Shown here one piece after another: positions 32,398 through 42,967 of a stretch of DNA of 64,000 nt; position 1 is the first letter of the stretch, and every line of letters starts with the position of its first letter. The translations under genes and the position numbers were made by a program. The stretch is from Euwallacea fornicatus (taxonomy: Eukaryota; Arthropoda; Insecta; Coleoptera; Curculionidae): contig NC_089579.1 of assembly GCF_040115645.1 (NCBI RefSeq), positions 186,001 through 250,000 on the forward strand. The letters are read 5' to 3'. Under the pieces are notes generated by a model, which worked only from the letters and a program-made list of their open reading frames with translations, searched no databases and was not told the origin of the DNA.

Positions 32398-35300
32398 TCA
32401 AATTCCTGTGAAATGTTTCAAATTTAAAAACGTATAGTAAACTCCTATTTTAAACAAACACCAATATTCTGCTAACATAACTTTCACCTTTTCCAGTCTA
32501 CTGTCGCTCTTCCCATATCTGTGATCATAAATTGATTGCACACAACATTGAGACATTACTTTGAAAGCCCCCATCCTTGTACTCGTCCTTAACGTGTGTT
32601 CAATACCTAAGGAAAATTACCGCTAAACATAATGGTCTATATACCGGGTATACCGATATGAAGTGAGCGTCAGGATATAAATGTCTCGATATAGGGCATT
32701 TGTTGTAAGCCAACCATTTTTTTGGTTTGCTTGGTTGGTATGCAACCTGACAAACATATTTAGTACAAATCAAGTCCTTGAACAAATACCAATATATTAT
32801 TTCAATGAGCCAAAAATGTCGAATTTTGTACCACAAAATGATTATTTGCGGAAAGCATTAATTTTTTGCTTTCATTTGAAGAAAAGTGCTGCAGAGTCGC
32901 ATCGAATGCTTGTCGAGGTATATGGTGATCATGCTTCATCAGAAGCAACGTGCAAAAGATGGTTTCAACGATTCAGAAATAACAATTTTGATGTGCAAAA
33001 TGAAGAACGTGGCAGACCACCAAAAAAGTTCGAAGACGCCGAACTGCAATCGATATTGGATGAAGATGACGCTTTAAGTCAAAAGCAAATGGCGGAAATG
33101 TTAAATGTTGCACAACGAACAACTTCTGATCGTTTAAAAGCTATGGGAAAGATCCAAAACTGTGGAAAATGGATGACGCATGAATTGAATGAAAGACAGA
33201 TGGAGAACCGAAAGAACACCTGTGAAATTTTGCTTCAAAGGCACGAAAGAAAATCAGTTTTGTTTTGTATTGTTACTGGAGATGAAAAATTTATTTATTT
33301 TCAAAATCCTAAACGGAAAAAATCGTGGGTTGATTCGGGATAACCATCAACATCGACTGCAAAACCTGATCGATTCGGCAAGGAGCCAATGTTGTGTGTT
33401 TGGTGGGATCAGAAAGATGTGGTGCATCACGAGCTTTTAAAACCTGATGAAACCGTTAATACTGTTCGCTATCGACAACAATTGATTAATTTAAACAATG
33501 CATTGATCGAAAAACGATCAGAATGGGCCAGAAGACACGGGAAGGTAATTTTGCTCCATGACAACGCACCTGCACACAAAGCAACACTGGTTCAGGATAC
33601 CATCAAAACACTTGGCTGGGAGTTGCTACTCCGTTCACCATATTCACCAGATTTGGCTCCTTTGGATTACCATTTGTTTTCATCGATAGGACAAGCATTG
33701 GCTGAGCAGCACTTCGATTCCTACGAAGAAGTAGAAAATTGGGTGTATAATTGGTTTGATGCCAAAGAGGCACATTTCTATTGGCGTGGTATCCATAAAT
33801 TGCCAGAAAAGTGGTCAAAATGTGTAGAAAGCAATGGTCAACATTTTGAATAATTTTTTTTTCTTTTCTTGTTAGAATTGGTGTTTTATTTTCACAAAAT
33901 AACGCTCATTTCATACCGGTAGACTTGCTACATTCCAGTATGTGGTCACCTCTCATCAGGTCATTAGTTTTTAAAATCAGCAACATTTGCCTATTAACAT
34001 TCTCCAAAACCGAGGAAATTTGTGGAAGCAGACCTGTGAAATGTTGTTGAACAAAGGCTTTTTCACCTTTTGTGAAAGTTTGCCTGCAACATCATTTAGT
34101 TGCCTAAGCATATAAGGATTCCTAAACTCCACAGTAATACCTGTCCATGCCCTTCATAATGGTTTCCCAAGTTCTTCCAGTCACCATGCAAGCAAATAAT
34201 CCATAAATATCCCCTTCAATTCCTAAATTTTTGCTGTACTGTCTCATCCCTTTCCTATCTCTATCCAAAATGCTCAACCATAAGTTTGCATAATTAATTC
34301 GAAATTCATCTTTTAGCGTCTAAAGATAAATTTTCCTGAGCATATAAAAGTCAAAGTGAAAATTTGATATTACCGCGTACAATCCATGATCTAACAAAAC
34401 AATATCACAGTGTCCCTTCTCACTTTTCCTAACTAAGATATTGCCAGGATGAGGATCACTATGAACAAACCCATGGATAAAGATCATTTTTGAGTATAAC
34501 TGGCCTAATTTTATGGATATTTCATAAGGATCTATTTGGTGTTGTGTTATATAATTCAGATCGTTCACTTGCCCTCCCTCCACAAATTCCATGGAAAGAA
34601 CTCTTGAAGTTGTAAGTTCCCACCTTGAAAATTTCCAAGTAAATACATAGTTTTACGCATTAGAAAAATAATCCACCTAACTTTTGGTACTTTAAGCCAA
34701 TCAACATACTCAAAAATTTTTGAAATTTTCTCGGCATTTTTCCCCTCCTGAACAAAATCCAACTCTTGTGGAATATTTTCCTTGGACTCATCTACTAGCC
34801 ATTGAAATTTAAATTCTGGGAAAACCCAACTCATTATTTTTACTAAATACTCCATAGTTTTCATGTCCACCTTAGAGTTGCCTTCAAAATTTTTCTTTTA
34901 AAACATGCTTTAGGGAGAAAATCAAATAGTACCTACCCTGCACATATGGATGCTGGACCTTTATAGCTAACACCGTCCCATCTTTAAGTGTAGCTTTATG
35001 AACTTGTGCTAATGAAGCAATGCCTAAAGGCTCAGGATCAATAGATTGAAATATTTCTGAAACCTATTCCCTTGGTCAGAAAACTTTAATGTTACTTTTA
35101 AAGCAAAAACTCACATCTTTCTTTAAATCTTCTTTAATGACTTTATATATGTCTTTCACATTAGTTGTAGGAGCCTGGCTGTGTAAAACTTTCATAGTCT
35201 GTACATACTCCTGGGGTAACAAATAATCAAGGGCAGCTATATGCTGCCCTACTTTAATGTATACACCTCGATTGGCACAGCACAGGTCTAAAAGTTTTTC

Positions 35301-35682
35301 AGCTGATCTTTTGTGACAAATTGACTTAAAAACAGAAATTTTATGAACCATTTGATTGAATGTCACATTATAAATATTATGAAAATTTTGTAAAAAAAGG
35401 CATGCTGAAAATTTTATTAAATTCTCGTAACAAAGAATGCACACTAGTAAAACCTACCTTCAGTTCTTTGTATTCTACAGACTTTTTATCAAGTCCTTTG
35501 CTATACAAATCATATTGATAAATGGACCCTATTTTAAACACTGTCAGTGCTGCTCTGCTGAATCGAACTATTCCTATTGAGTTCCATTCAAACTGATTAC
35601 GTTGTAAACTGAAAGCTGTGCTTCCTAGGGCCCCCCCAATTAAAGTATACTTTACTATTGATTGAATTCGTTTAGGAAACAT
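32398..35682 (-). CDS. ADCK1: ADCK1-type mitochondrial atypical kinase, complete, 8 exons
   Basis: Exons (minus): 35682-35458, 35324-35115, 35063-34937, 34881-34677, 34623-34374, 34319-34141, 34083-33950, 32606-32398. All junctions are GT/AG, phases agree, and the coding total is 1539 bases (512 residues plus TGA), close to vertebrate ADCK1. Motifs in order: an N-terminal basic/hydrophobic segment; 'CCANRGVYIKVGQH' (KxGQ motif of the ABC1/ADCK family); 'LGIASLAQVHKA' (Ala-rich loop); 'AIKVQHP' (lysine); 'MEFVEGGQV'; 'VHSDPHPGNILV' (catalytic loop); and 'LLDHGLY' (DFG equivalent). The family acts on mitochondrial lipid and morphology control; the exact substrate is not settled. Most introns are 51-57 bp, one is 133 bp, and the last is 1343 bp because of a mariner. 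Confidence 0.92.
32644..33928 (+). mobile_element. Mos1-like mariner, copy 2, in the last ADCK1 intron
   Basis: 1285 bp, essentially the length of Mos1. The left end is CCGGGTATACCGATATGAAG and the inverted right end GCAAGTCTACCGGTATGAAA, flanked by TA at 32642-32643 and 33929-33930. Antisense to the host gene. Confidence 0.95.
32816..33853 (+). pseudogene. mariner transposase DD34D (copy 2), one nonsense codon
   Basis: The frame from the ATG at 32816 ('MSNFVPQND') to the stop at 33853 is 346 codons including the stop, the Mos1 length. The only break seen is TAA at 33341-33343, after 'KKSWVDSG', where copy 1 has CAA. Motifs: 'CKRWFQRF' in the DNA-binding part, 'WMTHELNERQ' linker (the usual WVPHEL is changed to WMTHEL), 'TGDEKFIYF' (first Asp), 'LLHDNAPAHKA' (second) and 'SPDLAPLDYHLF' (third), 34 residues between the last two. 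Confidence 0.92.
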
Positions 35683-36565
35683 TCTGAAAGGTTTATCTTA
35701 TATTTATTGTGTAAACTATCAAATTATCCTCTTTACTTTCAATGAAACAACACATAAGACTGCCTAAAAATGTATTAATGAGAATATTGGGGTCACTTTC
35801 TACTTTCCACTACTTTACTACTTAACGGTACTTGTAAACTTTTGTCAATTTAACTGATTAAAATATTGAATTCTGAACCTTTAAGGTATATTAGTGTATA
35901 TAAAAAAATACGTATAACTTAATATGTTTACTAATATCCAAGTTGTTGGAAAATGACCAAAATACAATGAAAATTGATATAATATAAACAATTCATGAAT
36001 TATTTAACTATCCATACTTAATAATTCCGTAATTTTCAAACCGAAAATTCGAAGGTCAGAAAGAATACAGTGTTGCCTTTCTAGACATACAAACTAAAGT
36101 ATTTTCTGAAGTATCACTGTTTTCTCATACTTGTAAGTTCTGGAAGCCAAAATTCTAAAGTTTTATCTACGAATATACGATACAATTATATTCTCAACCT
36201 GATATATTCATATACACCTGAATTAACCTATTCTGCTTCAGACCTTTTTTTCACTATTTCCCTACATCTACTTCGTTAGGATAAACTTGGCATCGCGACA
36301 ATGATTTTATTTCGGTAGTTTCATTGGTAGGAGTAGCTAATGTAATATCTCTCTTTGTCTTTTCTATAAGATATAGAAAAACCAACTTGACAGATATTAG
36401 GAAACGAGTTTGATTTATTACGGCTGAATTAACCTAACTATCTGTTTTTAAAACTTGCAAGGCGGGACAGCGGCTAGAAATTTAGTGTATTTTTATTTTC
36501 GAATTAACTAATTTATAACACAAAAATTTTAATACCAAAGTGCTCTTTAAAAGAGACAGTAAAAT
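35683..36565. promoter_or_regulatory. Divergent intergenic region between ADCK1 and the DDX54 copy
   Basis: About 880 bp of A+T-rich sequence upstream of ADCK1 (minus) and of the helicase remnant (plus). It must hold the ADCK1 promoter, but I see no clear TATA box or initiator. Confidence 0.3.
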
Positions 36566-38033
36566 TCTCTAAAAATGGTGGACGTACCAGGATTTGCGGA
36601 TCCCAACAAAACCATGAAATCTTCAATGAAACAGAAAACCTTAAGAAATCTTGAAAGAAATCGGGAGGCTTCCAGTCCATGAATTTGAGCTTTAACGTGC
36701 TGAAGGGAATCATTAAAGGGGACTACAAGCAGCCAACACCAATTCAAAGAAAGGTAGTTTTACCTTTGTCAATATAATTGTCTTGTTTTCTTATAATAGG
36801 TAATTTTACGCAGACCATACCACTGCTTCTCAAAGGCAAAGATGTGGTAGACTTAGCTTGAACTGGCAGTGGCAAAACTGCAGCTTTTCTGATTCCAATG
36901 TTTGAGAAACTAAAAATGAGAAGCATGAAAGCTGGTGCTCGAGCATTGATATTGTCACCAACAAGAGAATCGACCCTACAGGTTTGATTTTCCTAATTCT
37001 TCAAACCCATATCATATTTAATTTAGTTATCATTTAGACCCTGAAAGTTATTAAAGAAGAAATTGGCAAATTTATGAATCTCAAAGCTGCAGTAATCCTA
37101 GGTGGTGATTCAATGGATCAGTTTTCAGCCCGACATGGCAACCCTGGTATTATTGTAGCTACACCAGGTACTTTTTTCTTTTAAACAGGGTGTGAGGTGG
37201 TTGTATAAAATTGAGGCTATTTAAGGGAGGTTTCTTCATGTTTGTATTGAAATTAATTTGAAATTAAGCAACATATAATATGTAGTGTTTGATGAAGCTG
37301 ATCGACTGTTTGAAATGGGACTCAGTGAACAATTGACTGAGATAGTAGGGCGTTTGCCTGACTCAAGACCGACATTATTGTTTTCTGCAACACTGCCAAA
37401 AGTTCTGGTTGACTTTGCTAAAGCTGGTTTGAGTGTTATTGAGGTGAATAGATCTGAATCAAACACAACACTGATACTATAAAAACTATAAAAAGAAACT
37501 GCTTAAAGCATGATTAATGGTTTCCCACTGAAGAATAATACTTAGGATCTCTTAGAATACACAAAATAAATAAAAATATTTTGATTGCAATTATTATTTT
37601 TTAGACTGGATGTAGAAACTAAACTTCCTGAAAAATGGACATTCTGTATAATGAGAAATCTAAGAAGGTCAAAACTGGTGATGACATCTTTATACCTTAC
37701 ACTCCCAGGGACCAACATACAGAAAATGGGTATGTTGAACTAAAACAAAATTTCCAGTACCAATGTGATTTCTCTCCTAAAGATACACAGTAGTCAGTTT
37801 CAAAAATGAGGCTAGGAAGGTGCAGCTGGACCTAACTGGGGACTCAGAGTAAATGTTTAAGCTTAATCAATCGTTGAAAAAATGGGATTGAGTAAAGAAA
37901 AAAATGGTGACTGTTGATATATGATGTTGAAAAGCGTACAAGGCTTTCTTCTAATTTTTTCTAACTTAGAATCCGAAGAAAGGCAAAATTAAGACCGAAA
38001 GTGACGTATGGATTCCAGCTTCCTACTTATAAA
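36566..38033 (+). pseudogene. DDX54-type DEAD-box RNA helicase copy, decayed, introns retained
   Basis: Blocks in the order of DDX54, a nucleolar helicase: start 'MVDVPGFADPNK', then 'SGGFQSMNLSF' and 'TPIQRK' with a stop just before; an intron; 'GKDVVDLA', stop, 'TGSGKTAAFLIPMFEKL' (motif I, its arginine codon turned into TGA); 'GARALILSPTRE' (motif Ia); 'NLKAAVILGGD'; 'IIVATPG'; 'VFDEADRLFEMGLSEQL' (DEAD box); 'LLFSATLPK' (SAT motif); 'LDVETKLPE'; and, past an intron, 'ARKVQLDLTGDSE' and 'KGKIKTESDVW' of the C-terminal tail. The whole second RecA domain is missing. Introns with GT/AG ends remain, so it came from a DNA duplication, not a retrocopy. Confidence 0.85.
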
Positions 38034-38536
38034 AGCAACAGATAATTTCGTTTTCGGCGTCGATCTCCTGGTCCTCGTTTTATGTAAAAACATTTGTACG
38101 TAGTATGTAGAAGTGTTAATTTGTTAATATTGAAAGATCTTATTAAATTTTCTGGTAATACATACGCCTCACCTCCAATGAAAACAAGAGGCAATACATC
38201 ATTATTGCTTAAAAATATTTGTCATGGTTTTGAATTGTTCAATTCATTCCTAAGAGATAATTTTCCAAAATTTGAAGGGGGAAAATCCCATTATCACCGT
38301 TTCGTCCGAAATCATCTTTTTTTTTTCCTTTTCAGTAACTATTTACAATCTGCTTACATTTGTAAATCGGAAAGCATTCAGAAGATCAGATGAAACATTA
38401 AATTTAAATTAACCTGTACTTGTAACACAGCTCAGTAGTCGCATACGATTTTTTAACGATGTGACTTAATATTCAATATCAAACGTTGATAGTAAGCGAA
38501 AATAAGAACAAATTTAAAAAAAATCTATGAGCGATT
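38034..38536. other. Unassigned sequence
   Basis: A 99-codon plus frame (38094-38393) has no resemblance I can name. No other signal. Confidence 0.25.
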
Positions 38537-38779
38537 CTAGAACCTCTTCGGTATGGCTCTTTTGAGTCTTCTCTCCCGATTATCATTTAATAAGTTGGTG
38601 GCGAGAGGGTTCGGGTGGCCCTCAATTCTACTTCGGTACTTTGCTGCTAACCGGCTAATCTCCCCTTGGACTGTGGAGATATTCAGATCTCGATGAATTG
38701 TTGCATTACTGACGAACCATGGAGCATTTAATATTTGCGAAATCCTTAGCATCGAATGAAATAAACTTTGTATCGACAT
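38537..38779 (-). pseudogene. Jockey-type ORF2 C-terminal fragment
   Basis: Contains the C-terminal signature of jockey reverse-transcriptase proteins: 'LNAPWFVSNATIHRDLNI', then 'EGHPNPLATNLL' and a basic end. Truncated at the N-terminal side. Confidence 0.7.
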
Positions 38780-38964
38780 CTACGACTGCTTGAAGAACTG
38801 AGGTTGAAATATTTGTAATTATAATATGCCAAACTGGCACTTATTGTACGCTACGTTCTAATATGCTTTCTATCTATGCATCCAATGTAATTAGGAAAAT
38901 TCCTAAATTTCTTAAATTTTCTTGCGATGTCTAACCATTCAAGCATTGTTAGTTGTTTTTGGTG

Positions 38965-39160
38965 GTGGTTCATATAAATTGGAGACAAAGCGTCTCAGAT
39001 TGCTTTGCATCTCTTCAATGCTATTTTTCCTAAATAGTTGCTCAAACTCGAAAGTAGTACACTGACACTACAATCTGTCCCAATGTACATTACATGGACA
39101 GTAAGCAACTATTCTTACAGAAAAGGAAAAGTGAAACTAGGAACTAAAAATGAAAAAAAA
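38965..39160. repeat. Composite repeat: copy of 41045-41140 joined to a lineage A jockey 3' UTR
   Basis: 38965-39060 parallels 41045-41140 (GGAGACAAAGCGTC, CAGATTGCTTTGCATCTCTT). 39061-39160 parallels 43500-43590 (CTACAATCTGTCCCAAT.TA, CATGGACAGTA.GCAACTATT), the 3' UTR of jockey lineage A. Confidence 0.7.
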
Positions 39161-39632
39161 AGTCAAGTTTGCTACCCTGTATCTCAAAAACTGAGCCATT
39201 TACAATATATATTTATAAAACATTTTCATCTTAAGAAAAGGTCTTCTATCGACTGTTAAAGTACTGCTACTATAAACCGGAGCACCTTGAATATAGGTTA
39301 AAAACCTGCTTACAGTTTTCCTCATTGTCAGTGCATTTAGTCATCATTATGTAAAATTGAGAAATCTTAATCATATCAGACTTAACTCTTAAGACTACTT
39401 AATAAAAATTATTAATGGGTTTTCAAATACTAATCATAAAAAGCCAGATCTTAGTACAATTCTGGACGGATACGTTACGATCACCCTATTTAAAGCTTTG
39501 AACACATATCTGACACTTATTCAAAATATAGATTACTTACATATTGTAACTAAATTTTAGGTTGTTAAAAGTAAATTCTCCGATAAAATTCCAAAATGCA
39601 GATCAAACTCAGTAAAAAGTTAGAAAACCTAC

Positions 39633-40322
39633 TTAACATAGAAGCGTTGCATTCATCCTCTGAACAGTAACATTCCTGCCAATAGACACCATTATCATGA
39701 ACGCCCCAATTACAAACTCCAGTTACTCCAGTGTCTGCTATTGAAGCACAGCGACGAATGACTTGACGCCATCGTCCATCCCCTTTAACATAAGAAAATA
39801 ATTTAATAATATTAATTAATAATTTAATAATAAATGAAATAATTTAAGAATACAAAATTATTAAATATTTGCTGACTAAAATGAAGTAGATATGTAAGAA
39901 GGTAAATTAGTATAACCTTGTTCTTGGTTCAGGTCAGTAAGGTACTAAATATGTACTTTGAATTATTATGAAGAAACACTTACATATGAACCCTTTAGGA
40001 CTCTGTTGAGTAACTTTCATACAAAACGAACCAGGCATGTGACTTTCTTCACCATTACACTCTATTGCTATATGGGCCACCTTATCAAACTTCTTGTATG
40101 CCCCACAGTTGTCTTTGCCCATGAGATCTTCTGAGGAGCTGCATTGGTAGCAACGTACAGCTTCGCCTAAAATATTTTGAGTCAGAAATGTCTTCAATGA
40201 CTTATTTACTAATGGGAGTGGTCTTTAATTAAATTACTTTAGAACATGAACTTACCAACTTCAAATAAATTGTAAAGAAGAATAATACTCAAATATACTA
40301 AATAATTGAGGTTATCTCCCAT
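39633..40322 (-). CDS. Ly6/uPAR (quiver-like) secreted or GPI-linked protein, 3+ exons
   Basis: Exon 1 40322-40256: ATG and a hydrophobic signal segment ('LNYLVYLSIILLYNLF'). Exon 2 40166-39984: 'AVRCYQCSSSEDL', 'DNCGAY', 'SFCMKVTQQSPKGFI'. Exon 3 39782-39633: 'VIRRCASIADTGVTG', 'NGVYWQECYCSEDECNAS'. Splice sites are canonical and phases agree. The cysteine pattern C-x2-C near the start and C-x-C-x4-CN at the end is that of three-finger Ly6 proteins; insect members (quiver/sleepless, boudin and relatives) act at the cell surface on channels and septate junctions. A GTAGGT donor at 39632 may lead to a fourth exon with the GPI signal; if it is not used, the frame reads on to a stop at about 39561 with a hydrophobic tail. 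Confidence 0.8.
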
Positions 40323-40532
40323 GTTTTACTAGAAATGTGTAGAGTTGAGCTATTAAAATCTGAGCAAAAACCATCAAGAGTTCTTCTTTTCTGGATTCCC
40401 TAATAAACATCGCCTTTCACGAAGCTTTATTTTGAATATAATTTTATTTGTTTGTCCAAATCGGCGTTGTAGCGTTTACACTTCCGAATCTTGACTATGC
40501 ACGGGATGTGGATGATTTATCTCACTTGTAAA
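40323..40532. promoter_or_regulatory. Upstream region of the Ly6-type gene
   Basis: 5' flank of the minus-strand Ly6-type gene up to a probable solo LTR. No specific element recognised. Confidence 0.25.
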
Positions 40533-40846
40533 TGTTTATATTGCGAGCACAATAAAACTGAAACCTTAGGACTAGATTTTTACTTCACCCAGCAATTGTA
40601 CGGAGCCGGAGATGCGTCCACACAGTGTGGTCAGTAGGGTGGAGATGAACAAAGAGGGTGCGTCGCAGCGCAACCCTCCCTTTAATACCCTCTCGGCCGA
40701 ACGTTCTGGAAGGTACCACCGGAAGTTTGAGTCAGTTCTCCCGCCGGCTATTTGAATCGGCTAGGGAACCGACATATTGTTTAGGTGCACGTCAAACTGT
40801 CATAGTCTGACAGTTGACAGCTTGACGCTCAGCTGGCACCGCCACA
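40533..40846 (-). mobile_element. Probable solo LTR, 314 bp
   Basis: On the minus strand it runs from TGTGGCGGTGCCAGCTGAGC to GCTCGCAATATAAACA, so it has TG..CA-type ends. A GTATTAAAGG TATA-like box lies inside, and TTTATT/AATAAA-type signal near the end. The flanks are GTAAA and GTATA, a near-duplication of five bases. Family not assigned. Confidence 0.45.
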
Positions 40847-41044
40847 GTATAAATAAAGGTTAAGTAAAAAATGACAGCTACAGTAATATACGTAGAGCTC
40901 TATATGAACAAGTCATGAAGTAGTAACAGTGCTTTTCTCTGTCATCTCTCACGTGTCGTTCGCTTCTTTTTAAAACATTATTTTAAAAAGCATTTTTTTC
41001 GCTTTATCACCCGCTATCGAACCACTATATTTGTCCTATTCGTT
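40847..41044. other. Unassigned spacer
   Basis: No gene recognised. Confidence 0.2.
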
Positions 41045-41210
41045 AAAACATCATATAAATGGGAGACAAAGCGTCCCAGATTGCTTTGCATCTCTTCAAT
41101 ACTATTTTTCCTAAATAAATGCTCCAACTCGAAAGTAGTAATGAAATTATTGAAAGCGTTCGCTTGTAACAAGTTATCTGAAAAAATTATTAATTTTGAC
41201 CGTTGTAATT
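41045..41210 (-). pseudogene. Possible PIF/Harbinger-related coding end
   Basis: The minus frame reads 'NNFITTFELEHLFRKNSIEEM', just upstream of and divergent from the MADF/BESS-like ORF. The repeat is present a second time at 38965. The two divergent ORFs would suit a PIF/Harbinger element, but a nuclease domain is not visible. Confidence 0.3.
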
Positions 41211-41884
41211 GCAAATTGTAAAACAAAATGGAACTCTTTAAGAAATACTTATTCACAACAATGACGGGAAATGAAGAACGCAGTAAGTGGGACAATGTGT
41301 TCTACAAGAGGGTGCCGTTTTTAAAAGATTTCGTGAGCCGGCATAAAAGAATGAAAGGAAATTATGACGAGCCTTCGACCTCTGAAGAACAAAACACAAA
41401 CGATAGTCTTAGTGAAAGTATTTCGGATTTCGATGGAAGCAATTCGTGGCAGTTTTCCACACTGACGCCCGATTTGACTCGTTCTAAAAAATCAGAAAAG
41501 TCAAAGGAACTATGAATAGAAAATACAGCAGAGTTGAAGGAACACCGAGCTGACGTACCGAAAGTACAACGCCATCTTGGAACGACCAAACAGATCGCTC
41601 GCAATCAGGGTGGCGTCTGCATACAGGACGGCTCCGGGCGTGGCGGTGTTGGTGTTGGCTAAAATACCGCCGGTGAGACTGCGAGTGGAAGAGAGAAGAA
41701 GGGTGTGGGAGCGAGGTAAGAAATCAAGGAGCGAAGCGAGCGAGTGGGTAATTAGCGAATGGGAGAAAGAGTGGGCCAAGTACGATGGCAGGATGAAAGT
41801 GTTCGTGCCCAGCGTAAGGCGGTGGTTCGAATGTAAGTGGACTAGACCGGGGTGTGGCGGAGCTGGTAGCGGAGCAACTGTCAC

Positions 41885-42326
41885 CTGTCAGGCTTGACAA
41901 TGTGACGTACTCTAGGGTGACCCTTCGGTTCCCTAGGTACTCCAGAACCTGGTAAAAAATCTTCCCCTAGCACTTCCGGCAGGTCATTCTAGAACATTCT
42001 GCCGGAAAGGGAAAAAGGAACCCGGGTTAACCCGCATCTGCGCGGTGGTCCTTTCCTTTGTTCCTGGGGTAGGGTATTGGGAACAAACGACCGGGGAAAC
42101 ACACTCTCTCTCTGGCTTCTCGAGACGACTCAAGATAGATTTTAAGTATCGTGCAAGATATATTGTCTTTTTTTCTTTACAATTATGTTTGAAAACTAAT
42201 ATTTACAATATATACATATTTACATATTCACACAAGTGCTTAGTCTATTCTACAACCTCCGTAAACTCTAGTCGGGTAGTGAAAGCGCCTCTCGTCCAAG
42301 CGCACCACCACGACAGGGGTATGCGT
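41885..42326. mobile_element. Nested insert 1 in R1 (LTR-like, 442 bp)
   Basis: TGTCAC occurs on both sides (41879-41884 and 42327-42332), a candidate target duplication. The insert has an inner hairpin (CTTCCGGCAG..CTGCCGGAA), GGGTTAACCCGC and CTCTCTCTC. It interrupts the R1 frame before 'QVFTGHG'. It may be a solo LTR; the ends are not certain. Confidence 0.5.
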
Positions 42327-42461
42327 TGTCACAGGTGTTTACTGGGCACGGTGTGTTCGGTAAATACCTGCGAAGAATCGGAGTGGATAGAAGTGACCAC
42401 TGCTGGTTCTGTGGGGACGAAACCGAGTGCGTGATGGACACCCCGGAGCACACACCGTGGC

Positions 42462-42967
42462 TTTTTTTTTTTTTTGGGACGCGACCCCGGGGATAAAAAA
42501 TCTTGGCGGAAGACGATACTGGTGCCCGTGCATCCAGCCTGTGTGGGGTTTCACCCACTAAAAAACCCCGTGTTGCAAAGGATCTCGAGTTTTGGCGCTC
42601 GATTTCCTTGATCGTGCTTTCAGAGCCGCGCTTTTGTTTTCATCTGTGAGCTAACAGAGTTGAGCGGAACTATCGCCTTTTGTTCTGCTATCGCTCTAGG
42701 CTTTTCCTGCCTGTCCGAGGAGGCGTTTGCTACCTCTCGTTCCTTTTGACTGATTCACCCCGCCGACATGGGGTTCTTCTGCCCTCTTCTGTCCGTCGGA
42801 CGCTTCTTTCTTCGTCGGCTTGATCCTTGGTCCTTGGTTTCTTCTTTTTGCAACGATGGGTCAGAATCCAGGAAGGCTGCCCTGGTTTTCGTTTTCCCAC
42901 CATTGCCGTGGAAGCCTTGCGGCTGTTGTTTCTTCTAGCCTGCATTTGCTTGCTTGGTCATGTGCAG
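42462..42967 (-). mobile_element. Nested insert 2 in R1: jockey lineage B 3' UTR
   Basis: A poly(A) on the minus strand (T-run at 42462-42475) and an 11-bp duplication CACACCGTGGC at 42451-42461 and 42968-42978. The insert resembles 61662-62014, the 3' UTR of the lineage B element (GACCCCGGGG.TAAAAAATCTTG, TTTCACCCACTAAAAAA). 5'-truncated. Confidence 0.85.

Noticed and set aside
36513..36747. Two minus-strand ORFs of 66 codons
   Set aside because: Antisense to the recognisable DDX54 N-terminal block.
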